Source: JBAYVY01 sp041674345 (GTDB taxonomy: Bacteria; Planctomycetota; Phycisphaerae; Phycisphaerales; Zrk34). From it: 13,022 nt of DNA. Shown one piece after another: positions 6,229 to 13,022 of the stretch. The notes under the pieces are model-generated. The model did not search any database, was not told where the DNA came from, and saw only the letters and a program-made list of their open reading frames with translations. Within the stretch, counting starts at the first letter, position 1, and the number at the start of each line of letters is the position of its first letter. The position numbers and the translations under genes are program-made. The DNA lies in contig JBAYVY010000060.1 of the NCBI GenBank assembly GCA_041674345.1, positions 1 to 13,022 on the forward strand, read 5' to 3'.

Positions 6229-8877
6229 ATGTTGACCAGATTCACCGGTATCGGGACGGGGTTTGTCATCGGGTTGATCGGCGTGTTGTGTTTCGCGGCG
6301 ACATCGTTCGGCGCGGTTCCGGGGGCGGAGGTGCCGCTGGCGGATCGGTTGCCGGACGATGCGATCGTTTACATCGGCTGGGTCGGTTCGTCGAAGCTGG
6401 GGCCGGGCTATGAACAGTCGCACACCAAGGCGTTGATCGGCAAGTCGGATTTGAAGGCGTTGGTGACGCAGGTCTGGCCGCAACTGCTGGCGAAGATCGC
6501 GCAGGACGCCCCGGAGGGCGCGAAGCAGGCGGGTTTGGTCGAACGGTTGCTCGAACAAGTATTGGCGTATCCGACGGCGTTTTACTTCGGCGGGATGGAT
6601 GCGGAATCACATACGCCCCGGCTGGCGTTGATTTGCGACGCGGGGGATGAGGCGTATGCGAAGCCGATTGCCGACATGCTCACGCAATTGATCGGCAGAA
6701 ATATCATATGGCAGGTGCAGCAACAGGGCGGGCGGGTGATTTTCCGCACCGCCCCGGTCGGGCCGGCGCTGACCGGCGCCCTCGTCTCGCCGCTGTCGGC
6801 CAACCCCGCGTTCGCCGGCGCGTTGAAGCAGGCGCATGTCACGCCGGGCGACCCGGTGGTCGCGGTTTACGTCGATGTGCCGAAACTCATGGCGGTGATC
6901 GAACAGATGCGACCGCCCGGCGCGGATGCCGAGAACTGGGCCAAGCTGCGTGATGCGATGCGTTTGACGGACCTGCGTCAGGTGATGTGTACCGGCGGGT
7001 TTGACAAGGGCGACTGGGTGACGGGCATGTACGTCGGCATCACGCCGCCGGCCCCCGGAACCGGCGGCATGGTGCAAATGATGCGCGGCAAACCGCTGGA
7101 CGAATCGACGCTCAAACTGATACCGCAATCGGCGGCGATGGCCGGGGCGGGGCGTTTCGATCTGACGCAATTGTTCGATGGATTGCGAACCGTCGTCGGA
7201 CAGATTGACCCGGAAAATGGGCGGCAGTTCGACGCGACGATCAAACAGTTCGATACGCAGCTGGGCATGAGCATCCGGGACGACGTGTTCGGTTCGCTGG
7301 GCGATCAGTGGGCGTGGTACACCGACCGCAACGTCGCCGGCGTGGGGATGTTGGGCATGGTGGCGATCAACCCGCTGCGCGACCCCCGGAAGTTCGGGGA
7401 GGCCCTGCCGAAGCTGACCATGATGGCGAACATGATGATGATGGCCGCCACACAGGGCCAGGAGTTTCATTTCAGCATTCGCACGACCGAAGTGGACGGC
7501 GTGACGCTGCATTATTTCGCGTTGCCGGCGGTGGCGCCGACGCTGGCGATCAAAGACGGGCGGATGTATCTGGGATTGCAGCCGCAAACCGTCGTCGCGG
7601 CGATGCGGACGGCGAAGGCGGGGGGCAAGTCGATACTCGACAATGCGGCATTCGCGCGGCTGCATCGCGCGTGCGGCGGTCAACCGATCGCGACGTTCAA
7701 GTTTTACGATTTGCCGCAGACGTTCGGCGGGGGGTATCAGACGATGTTGCTGATGACGCGGATTTATCTGGGCTTCGGCGACATGTTCGGCGTGCAGACG
7801 CCGGCGATGATGATGCCGCCGGTCGATCAGGTGTTGCCGCATGTCGCGCCGGCGGGGGTGTTCACCTGGTCGGACGAGACGGGGATTCATTTGCGGGGTC
7901 GAAGCCCGTTTCCGGGCGCGTCGCTGCTGGGCACGGATCAGAACCTGATGGTGTCACAGTATGCGATGTCGCTGGGGATATTGCTGCCGGCCCTGGAGCG
8001 GGCGAGGGAAGCCGCCAATCGCGCGGTGAGCGCGGCGAACGAACGAGGCATCTACAAGGCGTGCTACATTTATTCCGTCTCGCACAATGATGCGTTTCCA
8101 ACGGACTTGGCGGAACTGATCGCCGACGGCTCCATCAGCGCCAAGTCCCTGCTGCACCCGAATGATTCGCACCGCACAAGGACATTCCCCCAAGTGAAAC
8201 TGACCGACCCGAAGGTGTCTGAATGGGCGCGGAACAACATGTCATACATTTATCTCGGCGGTTCGGCGAACATGGCGGCGGATGACATCGTGATTTACGA
8301 GAAGCCCGATCCGCGATGGGCACGTGAGGGCATCACCATCGGGTTCGGCGACGGGCATGTTTCGTGGACGGCATGGTCGCAGGTTCCGGAGGTGTTCAAG
8401 CAAGCGGGCAAGACGCCGCCGACGCCGCCGGGAAGTGCGAAAATGTCGGATCGGAGCAGTTCGTCCGCCGGTGCGGGCAGCGCGGGTAGCGGGCAGGCGT
8501 GGTATTACGACACGAAGACGGGCGAGTATTTCAAATCGGCGGCGGACCAGTTTTCGCCGATCACCAGCGCCAAGGGCAACCCGGCGGTGCGGGCGCATTT
8601 CTTCTCGTGCGGCAGTTGCGACAGCGAAAAAGATCGCTTCGCCGGTTTCTACGACAAATACACCGATGAAGCGAAGGCCAAATTTGAAGCCGCCCGCAAT
8701 GCGAAAGACCCGCAACAGTTGGCGAACGTGGAAATGTACTCTGAAATCGGCGTACTCTATTCGATTGACGGCCAGAACTGGTATCCGCCGAGCAGCGAGG
8801 AATATCAGGAGGCCCTGCAAAAGAAATTGAACTGCCCCAACGGCGGGCGCGCCAAGTATTGCCGGGTGAAGCGGTAG
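6229..8877 (+). CDS. Large exported planctomycete-type protein with pseudopilin-like segment
   Basis: No established function. The 882-residue protein starts at ATG 6229, six bases after AAGGGG, with a hydrophobic signal segment (about residues 5-28, ending AATSFGAVPG), so export is likely. Residues about 40-570 resemble DUF3352-like planctomycete proteins (LPDDAIVYIGW near 45; repeated beta-rich segments). Around 583-725 the style changes to that of pseudopilin/DUF1559 proteins: LLPALERAREAANRA, then YSVSHNDAFPTDLAEL, and FGDGHVSW near 707-714. A low-complexity Ser/Gly/Ala linker (about 737-755) leads to a C-terminal module with WYYDTKTGEYF, the cysteine pair CGSCD and a CPNGG...YC end, which may be a small metal- or disulfide-stabilised domain. 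A cell-envelope role is an inference. The MGMT gene upstream and SirB1-like gene downstream point the same way. Confidence 0.85.
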   Translation: MLTRFTGIGTGFVIGLIGVLCFAATSFGAVPGAEVPLADRLPDDAIVYIGWVGSSKLGPGYEQSHTKALIGKSDLKALVTQVWPQLLAKIAQDAPEGAKQAGLVERLLEQVLAYPTAFYFGGMDAESHTPRLALICDAGDEAYAKPIADMLTQLIGRNIIWQVQQQGGRVIFRTAPVGPALTGALVSPLSANPAFAGALKQAHVTPGDPVVAVYVDVPKLMAVIEQMRPPGADAENWAKLRDAMRLTDLRQVMCTGGFDKGDWVTGMYVGITPPAPGTGGMVQMMRGKPLDESTLKLIPQSAAMAGAGRFDLTQLFDGLRTVVGQIDPENGRQFDATIKQFDTQLGMSIRDDVFGSLGDQWAWYTDRNVAGVGMLGMVAINPLRDPRKFGEALPKLTMMANMMMMAATQGQEFHFSIRTTEVDGVTLHYFALPAVAPTLAIKDGRMYLGLQPQTVVAAMRTAKAGGKSILDNAAFARLHRACGGQPIATFKFYDLPQTFGGGYQTMLLMTRIYLGFGDMFGVQTPAMMMPPVDQVLPHVAPAGVFTWSDETGIHLRGRSPFPGASLLGTDQNLMVSQYAMSLGILLPALERAREAANRAVSAANERGIYKACYIYSVSHNDAFPTDLAELIADGSISAKSLLHPNDSHRTRTFPQVKLTDPKVSEWARNNMSYIYLGGSANMAADDIVIYEKPDPRWAREGITIGFGDGHVSWTAWSQVPEVFKQAGKTPPTPPGSAKMSDRSSSSAGAGSAGSGQAWYYDTKTGEYFKSAADQFSPITSAKGNPAVRAHFFSCGSCDSEKDRFAGFYDKYTDEAKAKFEAARNAKDPQQLANVEMYSEIGVLYSIDGQNWYPPSSEEYQEALQKKLNCPNGGRAKYCRVKR

Positions 8878-8917
8878 CGATTGCCCCGCGGCGGATGCCG
8901 GGCCGGTGTGTTCGGCG

Positions 8918-8923
8918 TAGAAT
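8918..8923 (+). promoter_or_regulatory. -10 TAGAAT for the SirB1-like gene
   Basis: TAGAAT ends eight bases before the ATG at 8932, in the 54-base gap after the large exported-protein gene. No clear Shine-Dalgarno or -35 is present. This fits a leaderless transcript in addition to possible read-through from upstream. Confidence 0.45.
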
Positions 8924-8931
8924 GGGGCGGT

Positions 8932-9624
8932 ATGACTTACGCACCCGGTCCCACCAAGTGTCGTCGCAGCGCGTACGCGTTGTTCGCATCGCAGATCGAA
9001 CATCTGGAAAACCCCGAAGCGCTGGTGACGGCGGCGACGGCGATCAGCAAGCATGAACTGAAGATGGCCGAGCCGGCGGTGGCGCATGCGCAGTTGCAGG
9101 AATGGGCCGACGTGCTGGTGTCGCGCGTGCGGGACCGCAATCCGCAGGCGTTGCTGGCGCACGGGCATCAACTGTTGTTCGACGAACTGGGATTCACGGG
9201 GAACTCAGCGGATTATTACAACCCGTTCAACAGTTACCTGCCGCTGGTTTTGGAGACGCGCAAGGGCAATCCGATCACGCTGACGCTGGTGTATCGGGAG
9301 GTGATGCGTCGCGCGGGGCTGGCGGTTTACGGGATCAATTCGCCGGGCCATTTCATCGCGGCGGTGAAGGACAGCGAAGACGGGCCGCTGATGTACGTCG
9401 ATCCGTTCGGCGGGGGGCGGCTGATGAATGAGGAGGAGATTTACACGCTGATCGAACAGATCACCGGGTCGGCGATCCCACACAGCGAGCAGATGCTTCC
9501 GCTGGCCACGCCGCGGCAATGGCTTCACCGGATGCTGCAAAACCTGGCGAACATTTTCGCGCGGGAAGACCGCAGCGACGATGTGGCGGCGATGAACGAA
9601 ATGGCGATGCTGTTGCAGCGGTGA
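8932..9624 (+). CDS. SirB1/transglutaminase-like family protein
   Basis: A 230-residue soluble protein of the SirB1 (transglutaminase-like core 2) family. Hallmarks are KGNPITLTLVYREVMRRAGL (111-130), INSPGHF (H140) and YVDPFGGG (D157), then a C-terminal stretch of helices. In true transglutaminase/protease folds a Cys-His-Asp triad does chemistry. Here H140 and D157 are kept but the only cysteine is C10 near the N-terminus; the position where a catalytic Cys would be expected is in the PITL segment. It is therefore probably not a classical thiol enzyme; this loss is common in the SirB1 branch. Function is unknown; some relatives sit near peptide-chain-release-factor methylation genes, but none is seen here. 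ATG at 8932 follows TAGAAT by eight bases; a TTG at 8881 would add 17 residues of low likelihood. Confidence 0.85.
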   Translation: MTYAPGPTKCRRSAYALFASQIEHLENPEALVTAATAISKHELKMAEPAVAHAQLQEWADVLVSRVRDRNPQALLAHGHQLLFDELGFTGNSADYYNPFNSYLPLVLETRKGNPITLTLVYREVMRRAGLAVYGINSPGHFIAAVKDSEDGPLMYVDPFGGGRLMNEEEIYTLIEQITGSAIPHSEQMLPLATPRQWLHRMLQNLANIFAREDRSDDVAAMNEMAMLLQR

Positions 9625-9655
9625 AGGGGCGGACGACGGGGGAACGGGGAGATGT

Positions 9656-10624
9656 TCAGAAGAACGCCGCGAGGGAATCGGGGACGCGCTGGTCGAGCCA
9701 GTAGCGTGGCGCCCAGGGCCGGCGTCCGGTGATGAAGCCCATATGTCCGCCGTTGCGGGGCGTTTCGAGTGTGACTTGCGGGGAGACGTTTTCCGGTCGG
9801 GGAATCAGGTGTGCGGGGACGAGCGGATCGTTGCGTGCGTTGATGATGAGCGTGGGGATGTTGATGTGGCGGAGCAGGGTGTCGGTGCGTGTTTTTTCGT
9901 AATAATCGGCGGCGTTGAGGAAGCCGTTGATCGGCGCGCTGATGCGTTCGTCGAACTTGACGAAGGTGTTGAGTTGGGGCAGTTCGTCGGGGGTGAGGCC
10001 GAGGCCGACGTCGAGTACGCGCATTTTTCGCTGGACGTCATCGTGCAGACTTTTGAGCAGATGTTTTTGGTAGATGCGGGAGAAGCCGTTTTCGATTTTG
10101 CGTGCGACGGTGCCGAGATGGAAGGGTGCGGAGACCATGACGGTCGCGGCGACGGGAAGCGATTGGCCGCGTTGGCCGGATTCGCCGAGCCATTTGAGGC
10201 AGATGTTGGCGCCGACGGACAGGCCGACCACGCCGATGGGGGTATGCGGTTCGCGTTCGTGGAGTTGTCGGACGAGGTAGTCGAGGTCGCAGGTTTTGCC
10301 GCAGTGATAGCTTGCGACGAAGCGATTGGGTTGGAGGTGTCCGCGGTAGTTCAGCAGCACGCCGCGCCAGCCGCGTGATTCAAATGCTTTGAGGATGCCG
10401 CGCACGGGGGCGGATTGCACATCGCCCTGAAGTCCCGGCAGCACGACGACGATCGGCCCGTCTGTCGCGTCACCGACCCGGTCCAGCGGCACGAAATCGC
10501 CGTCGGGCAATTCCAACTGTTCGGTGCGGACGCGCAGTTTCACCTTGCGAACGACCGACGCCCACAGCGTTTGCGCGTGCGCGGGTCGCAGCCACCAACT
10601 TGCCTTGAATCGACCGTCGGTCAT
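9656..10624 (-). CDS. YheT-type alpha/beta hydrolase
   Basis: A 322-residue alpha/beta-hydrolase of the YheT/EMB8/ABHD1-3 group, probably an esterase or lipase acting on a carboxylic ester; the substrate is unknown. It begins with the family signature FKASWWLRPAHAQTLW (6-21). LPGLQGD (62-68) and NYRGH supply the oxyanion region. The nucleophile elbow is GLSVGAN with Ser136. The acid is Asp266 in NARNDPLVP, and the base is His294 in NGGHMGF. All three residues of the triad are present. No signal peptide is seen, so it is probably cytoplasmic or membrane-associated. An in-frame GTG at 10645 would add seven residues; neither start has a clear Shine-Dalgarno, and I prefer ATG at 10624. It converges on the SirB1-like gene with a 31-base gap and diverges from the hemolysin III gene. 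Confidence 0.92.
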   Translation of the reverse strand: MTDGRFKASWWLRPAHAQTLWASVVRKVKLRVRTEQLELPDGDFVPLDRVGDATDGPIVVVLPGLQGDVQSAPVRGILKAFESRGWRGVLLNYRGHLQPNRFVASYHCGKTCDLDYLVRQLHEREPHTPIGVVGLSVGANICLKWLGESGQRGQSLPVAATVMVSAPFHLGTVARKIENGFSRIYQKHLLKSLHDDVQRKMRVLDVGLGLTPDELPQLNTFVKFDERISAPINGFLNAADYYEKTRTDTLLRHINIPTLIINARNDPLVPAHLIPRPENVSPQVTLETPRNGGHMGFITGRRPWAPRYWLDQRVPDSLAAFF

Positions 10625-10695
10625 GTCAACACTTTGCACGGGCACGGAGCGGAGAATGCCGCGACCTTGATGGCCGGGGCAACGGGTAACCCTTC

Positions 10696-10701
10696 ATTGT
10701 A
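10696..10701 (-). promoter_or_regulatory. -10 TACAAT for the YheT-type hydrolase gene
   Basis: TACAAT on the minus strand would start a transcript near 10689, with a leader of roughly 45-65 bases. The -35 region is weak. It lies back-to-back with the -10 of the hemolysin III gene. Confidence 0.4.
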
Positions 10702-10755
10702 GGCGATGCGGGCGGAATTAACGAAAAAGGGCGGGCACGATGGAAGGTGAACCGC

Positions 10756-10761
10756 TAGAAT
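10756..10761 (+). promoter_or_regulatory. -10 TAGAAT for the hemolysin III gene
   Basis: TAGAAT ends seven bases before the ATG at 10769. The only purine-rich stretch (GGAAGG) is about 20 bases from the ATG, too far to act as a ribosome binding site. This suggests a leaderless transcript. Confidence 0.45.
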
Positions 10762-10768
10762 CAGCACG

Positions 10769-11521
10769 ATGGCATCAGAGACAGCCGACAATTTAACGCG
10801 GTCCCGGCGATTCACCCGACACACGAACGGCGCGGCGGCGTGGGCGAGGCGGACGTTCGCACGCTCGCCTGGACAGAGCGAAGAAAAATGGAATGCCGCG
10901 ACGCACGGGGTCGGTTGGCTGGCCAGCGTGGCGGGGGCGGTGGTGGTACTCGCGGCGGCGTTCGGTCACGGCGGCGCGTGGCAGGTGGGCGCTTGTCTGT
11001 TTTATTCCCTGACGATGGTCGCGGCCTACGGCGCATCGACGCTGTCGCATTCGTTCAGCCGGTCGAGGTTGCGGGAGTTTTTCCGAAGCGCCGATCAGTC
11101 GATCATCTTTCTGTTCATCGCCGGTTCGTACACGCCGATCGCGCTGACGTGGCTCCGAGGCGGGGCGTGGTGGTGGCTGCACGGCATGATCTGGGCGGTG
11201 GCGCTGACGGGGTTCATCTCCAAGGCGGTGTTCTCCCACAACGTGCGGCTGGGCAATGTGACGACGTGGCTTTATGTGCTGGTCGGTTGGATGCCGGTGC
11301 TGGCGACCGGCCCGCTGATCGCGGCTCTGCCGACGGGTCTGCTCATCGCGCTGTTCAGCGGCGGGGTGTGCTACACGCTGGGGCTGATCTTCTTCCACTA
11401 CGACCACCGCGTGCGCTATTGTCACACCGCCTGGCACGTCGCGGTCGTGGCCGGCAGCGCCTGCCATTATCTGGGCGTGCTGTTCTACTGCACCTCGCCG
11501 GCCCCCGCCCCCGGAAGTTAG
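10769..11521 (+). CDS. Hemolysin III / PAQR-family membrane protein
   Basis: A 250-residue inner-membrane protein with about seven predicted hydrophobic segments from residue 50 on, after a basic N-terminal tail of about 40 residues. Family marks are EEKWNAATHGVGW (38-50), the ASTLSHSFS segment with H94, SADQSIIFLFIAGSYTP (107-123, D109) and CHTAWHVAVVAGSACHY (218-234; H219, H223, H233). In PAQR relatives, equivalent His and Asp residues bind a zinc ion inside the membrane, which suggests a hydrolase-like activity. Despite the name, hemolysis is not an established role for most members. The N-terminal tail is longer than in typical YqfA-like proteins; an internal start is possible, but the TAGAAT box supports the ATG chosen. 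It converges on the HEAT-repeat gene; 86 bases between them hold only a short GCGC-type palindrome at 11575-11589. Confidence 0.92.
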   Translation: MASETADNLTRSRRFTRHTNGAAAWARRTFARSPGQSEEKWNAATHGVGWLASVAGAVVVLAAAFGHGGAWQVGACLFYSLTMVAAYGASTLSHSFSRSRLREFFRSADQSIIFLFIAGSYTPIALTWLRGGAWWWLHGMIWAVALTGFISKAVFSHNVRLGNVTTWLYVLVGWMPVLATGPLIAALPTGLLIALFSGGVCYTLGLIFFHYDHRVRYCHTAWHVAVVAGSACHYLGVLFYCTSPAPAPGS

Positions 11522-11607
11522 CCCTCACCCCCGCCCAGGCCGAAAACTCCGCTCGCAGGAAATCCCCATGTTCCTCGCGCTCCGCGCGATCAAACGATAA
11601 CGTCCCG

Positions 11608-12489
11608 TCATTGCGAGGTGCGAATCGTTTTGATCGCCTGTTCCAATTCCTTACTCGCTTCTTTCAATTCCGCGAGCGTTCGTTCGAGATGTGCGATATA
11701 GTTATCCCTCCATTCCTCCACCGTCGCCCGATTCGCCACCATCGCGTGAAGCATGGACTGCCGAACCGCGGCAGAACCTTCGACTTGATAAGCATCCAAC
11801 AACGCCTCCTGTACCGCCAGAGTCGGTGGCTTCATCTCTTTCAGATAAAGCGCCGCTCTTTGGCGCACATGGGGGGCACGGTCTCCCAACGCCTGAATAA
11901 TCAATTTCTCCGCTTCTTTATCCGTGTAACGATGATGGCCCAGGTAATCAACGATATAGCCGCGCGTCGCGGCATCCGGCTCCTTGGGAAATTGGTCAAG
12001 CATCGTTTTTTCAATAACCGGCGACGCATCGAAACCCAACACAAGCGACTGAACCACGGATTTCCGTATCTCATCCGAAGGGTCGGCCACGAGTGTGATG
12101 AGCTTCGCCTCCAGAACTTTATCCGCACGAAGCTGGGCGAGCCGGGGATCACCCACTTGCATCGAATAACCCCACGCCACACGGGCCACGGCCGCGGCGG
12201 CCAACTCACGAACCTTGTCGTCGGAATCCTCAAGTGCGGTTTTCAATAGGGGAAACAAAATCTTTGGGTCCGCGCGTTCCGGCTTCACAACCGCTAATTG
12301 ACGAGCGGCGACTCGCCGTTGTTCGACATTTCCATCTTTAAGTGCCGTCTTTAATTCTACAAATTCATCTGCGGAAGGTTGGGCCGATGCTGGACGAACT
12401 GCATCTACAAAAAACAAATGGACGGTAGCGACCAACAACGCGATAAACATGCAAAACATCAGATATCTACCAAACATTCTTATGGTCAT
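11608..12489 (-). CDS. Exported HEAT-repeat protein
   Basis: A 293-residue protein with an N-terminal hydrophobic signal segment (about 6-28, ending PASAQ near 33-37), which predicts export or membrane anchoring. About five HEAT-type helical repeats follow, e.g. VEQRRVAARQLAVV, DKVRELAAAAVARVAW, DEIRKSVVQSLVLGF, PHVRQRAALYLKEM and AAVRQSMLHAMV. The last 45 residues (HLERTLAELKEASKELEQAIK) should form a coiled coil. HEAT repeats are protein-binding scaffolds; no catalytic motif is seen. Its ATG overlaps the TGA of the upstream frame by four bases (ATGA), so translation is probably coupled; an internal ATG at 12477 is also possible. Base composition is visibly less G+C-rich than in the left-hand genes, suggesting acquisition. 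A role as partner or immunity-like protein of the upstream product is only a guess. Confidence 0.85.
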   Translation of the reverse strand: MTIRMFGRYLMFCMFIALLVATVHLFFVDAVRPASAQPSADEFVELKTALKDGNVEQRRVAARQLAVVKPERADPKILFPLLKTALEDSDDKVRELAAAAVARVAWGYSMQVGDPRLAQLRADKVLEAKLITLVADPSDEIRKSVVQSLVLGFDASPVIEKTMLDQFPKEPDAATRGYIVDYLGHHRYTDKEAEKLIIQALGDRAPHVRQRAALYLKEMKPPTLAVQEALLDAYQVEGSAAVRQSMLHAMVANRATVEEWRDNYIAHLERTLAELKEASKELEQAIKTIRTSQ

Positions 12490-12980
12490 GGGACAGTACC
12501 TCCAGTAATCTTGTATTCATCCAAGGGAGGAAATAAATCATTAACATCCTTCCCTGTCGCTCTCGGGTCATATTGATACACTCGCGTATTGTTTATGTAT
12601 ATATCGTATGCCGGATAACCATCGTGTTGGCACTCAACAGTATACGCTCCGGCTTGGTCAATGGTGACAGTCACATCCCAATCAATGGCGGGTGAGGTCA
12701 CGAGCGGATTACTCGCCGACATCACGAATCGTACTTCTACCTTATCCGCCGCCACGCGAGATACTGTCATTGTAGTCGTCGGCCCGGCTGTGTCAGCGGC
12801 AACCATCAGCACCGAATCGCCAAGAATAGTGTCAGCCCTTGCCGCTGCGGTAAGCAGCGGAGGAGTACCCGCCAACGATGTCGCTTTGTCGTATTCGGTA
12901 CCGTTCACGGGGTCAAAAAGCCTCGATTCTGCTTCAAAAACGGCGGTAAGACGAGCCAATGTTCGACCATTTTTCGACAA
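12486..12980 (-). CDS. C-terminal part of an RHS/YD-associated-like protein, probably interrupted gene
   Basis: Not confidently identified. The 164-residue frame begins only at a TTG (12980), with no ATG start and no Shine-Dalgarno. It is beta-rich and ends with an all-beta module: SASNPLVTSPAIDWDVTV, then HDGYPAYDIYIN, then VYQYDPRATG and LFPPLD. From memory, this order (NPL-PAID, HDGFPAYE-YIN, DPR-TG, LFPP) occurs in C-terminal modules of some RHS/YD-repeat and cell-surface proteins; I cannot run the search. Upstream, in the same frame, PFTGDRRF is encoded at 13022-12999 and then TGA at 12998-12996, so the visible frame may be the 3' part of a longer gene broken by a stop. A second frame running in from the window edge reads RVIAVFE, echoing RLTAVFE downstream, which points instead to a duplication with frame change. 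It is translationally coupled to the HEAT gene. Confidence 0.55.
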   Translation of the reverse strand: MSKNGRTLARLTAVFEAESRLFDPVNGTEYDKATSLAGTPPLLTAAARADTILGDSVLMVAADTAGPTTTMTVSRVAADKVEVRFVMSASNPLVTSPAIDWDVTVTIDQAGAYTVECQHDGYPAYDIYINNTRVYQYDPRATGKDVNDLFPPLDEYKITGGTVP

Positions 12981-13007
12981 ACATTCGTTTTTGGCTCAAA
13001 AACGGCG
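12934..13007. repeat. 12-base direct repeat, 62 bases apart
   Basis: TCAAAAACGGCG occurs at 12934-12945 and 12996-13007. On the coding (minus) strand the similarity extends loosely to either side, so this looks like a diverged tandem duplication of about 62 bases. Because 62 is not a multiple of three, the two copies are read in different frames. The upstream copy also forms a small palindrome, CGTTTTTG-GCT-CAAAAACG (12986-13004). Confidence 0.6.
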
Positions 13008-13022
13008 ATCACCCGTGAACGG

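Noticed and set aside
6607..7890. 427-codon minus-strand frame opposite the large exported protein
   Set aside because: It shows only Arg/His-rich composition from antisense reading; the plus-strand gene has a signal peptide, a start with a Shine-Dalgarno and recognisable segments.
11575..11589. TCGCGC-TCC-GCGCGA hairpin as a terminator between the hemolysin III and HEAT genes
   Set aside because: The stem has only six pairs and there is no T-run on either strand; such palindromes are frequent by chance in G+C-rich DNA.
10840..12249. 469-codon plus-strand frame across the hemolysin III gene and into the HEAT gene
   Set aside because: It overlaps hemolysin III out of frame and the HEAT gene antisense. 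The product is Arg/Gly-rich with no membrane or domain pattern, typical of a shadow frame.

Overview
The window looks like a chromosomal stretch from a planctomycete-type bacterium, probably of the Phycisphaerae kind. This is an inference from three things: high-G+C codon use across most of the window; a large exported protein that carries a pseudopilin-like segment followed by an FGDGHV motif, a style typical of Planctomycetota; and a mixture of housekeeping genes in short, mostly single-gene transcription units pointing in alternating directions. No rRNA, CRISPR array, transposase or phage structural gene is visible.

Layout. At the left edge is the 5' half of an RNase HI gene (minus strand), whose coding frame runs into a heptamer repeat at the window edge. 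Next come a small HPt-like protein without its phospho-accepting histidine (491-862), a tRNA-His gene (minus strand, 917-991), an FHA-GAF-histidine kinase (1158-2789), nrdR (minus strand, 2883-3371), thrS (3512-5485), a large imperfect inverted repeat (5536-5736), a one-domain MGMT/Ogt-family protein (5826-6176), a large exported planctomycete-type protein (6229-8877), a SirB1/transglutaminase-like protein (8932-9624), a YheT-type alpha/beta hydrolase (minus strand, 9656-10624), and a hemolysin III/PAQR membrane protein (10769-11521). The last 1.4 kb is visibly less G+C-rich. It holds an exported HEAT-repeat protein (minus strand, 11608-12489), overlapped by four bases with the 3' part of an upstream reading frame that is interrupted near the window end and resembles C-terminal modules of RHS/YD-repeat proteins.

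Two patterns are not explained by the genes. (1) Three intergenic spaces each contain an inverted repeat whose arms are tandem degenerate 7-base units. The unit differs in each place (AAGTCGG, TCAAAGT/ACTTTGA, GAGGGGT), yet the architecture is the same. A fourth block, made of the first unit, lies inside the RNase HI reading frame. (2) Four genes (rnhA, nrdR, the SirB1-like gene and the hemolysin III gene) have a TATAAT-like hexamer ending only 6-8 bases before the start codon and no Shine-Dalgarno sequence, the layout expected for leaderless mRNAs. The kinase, thrS, MGMT, HPt and large exported-protein genes have clear Shine-Dalgarno sequences.

Functionally the genes do not form one pathway. 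DNA/RNA maintenance (RNase HI, MGMT-like), nucleotide-pool regulation (NrdR), translation (ThrS, tRNA-His) and signalling (HPt-like, FHA-GAF kinase) sit side by side. The exported protein and the SirB1-like gene are tandem and may be partly co-transcribed. The two right-hand minus-strand genes look like a translationally coupled pair on transferred DNA.
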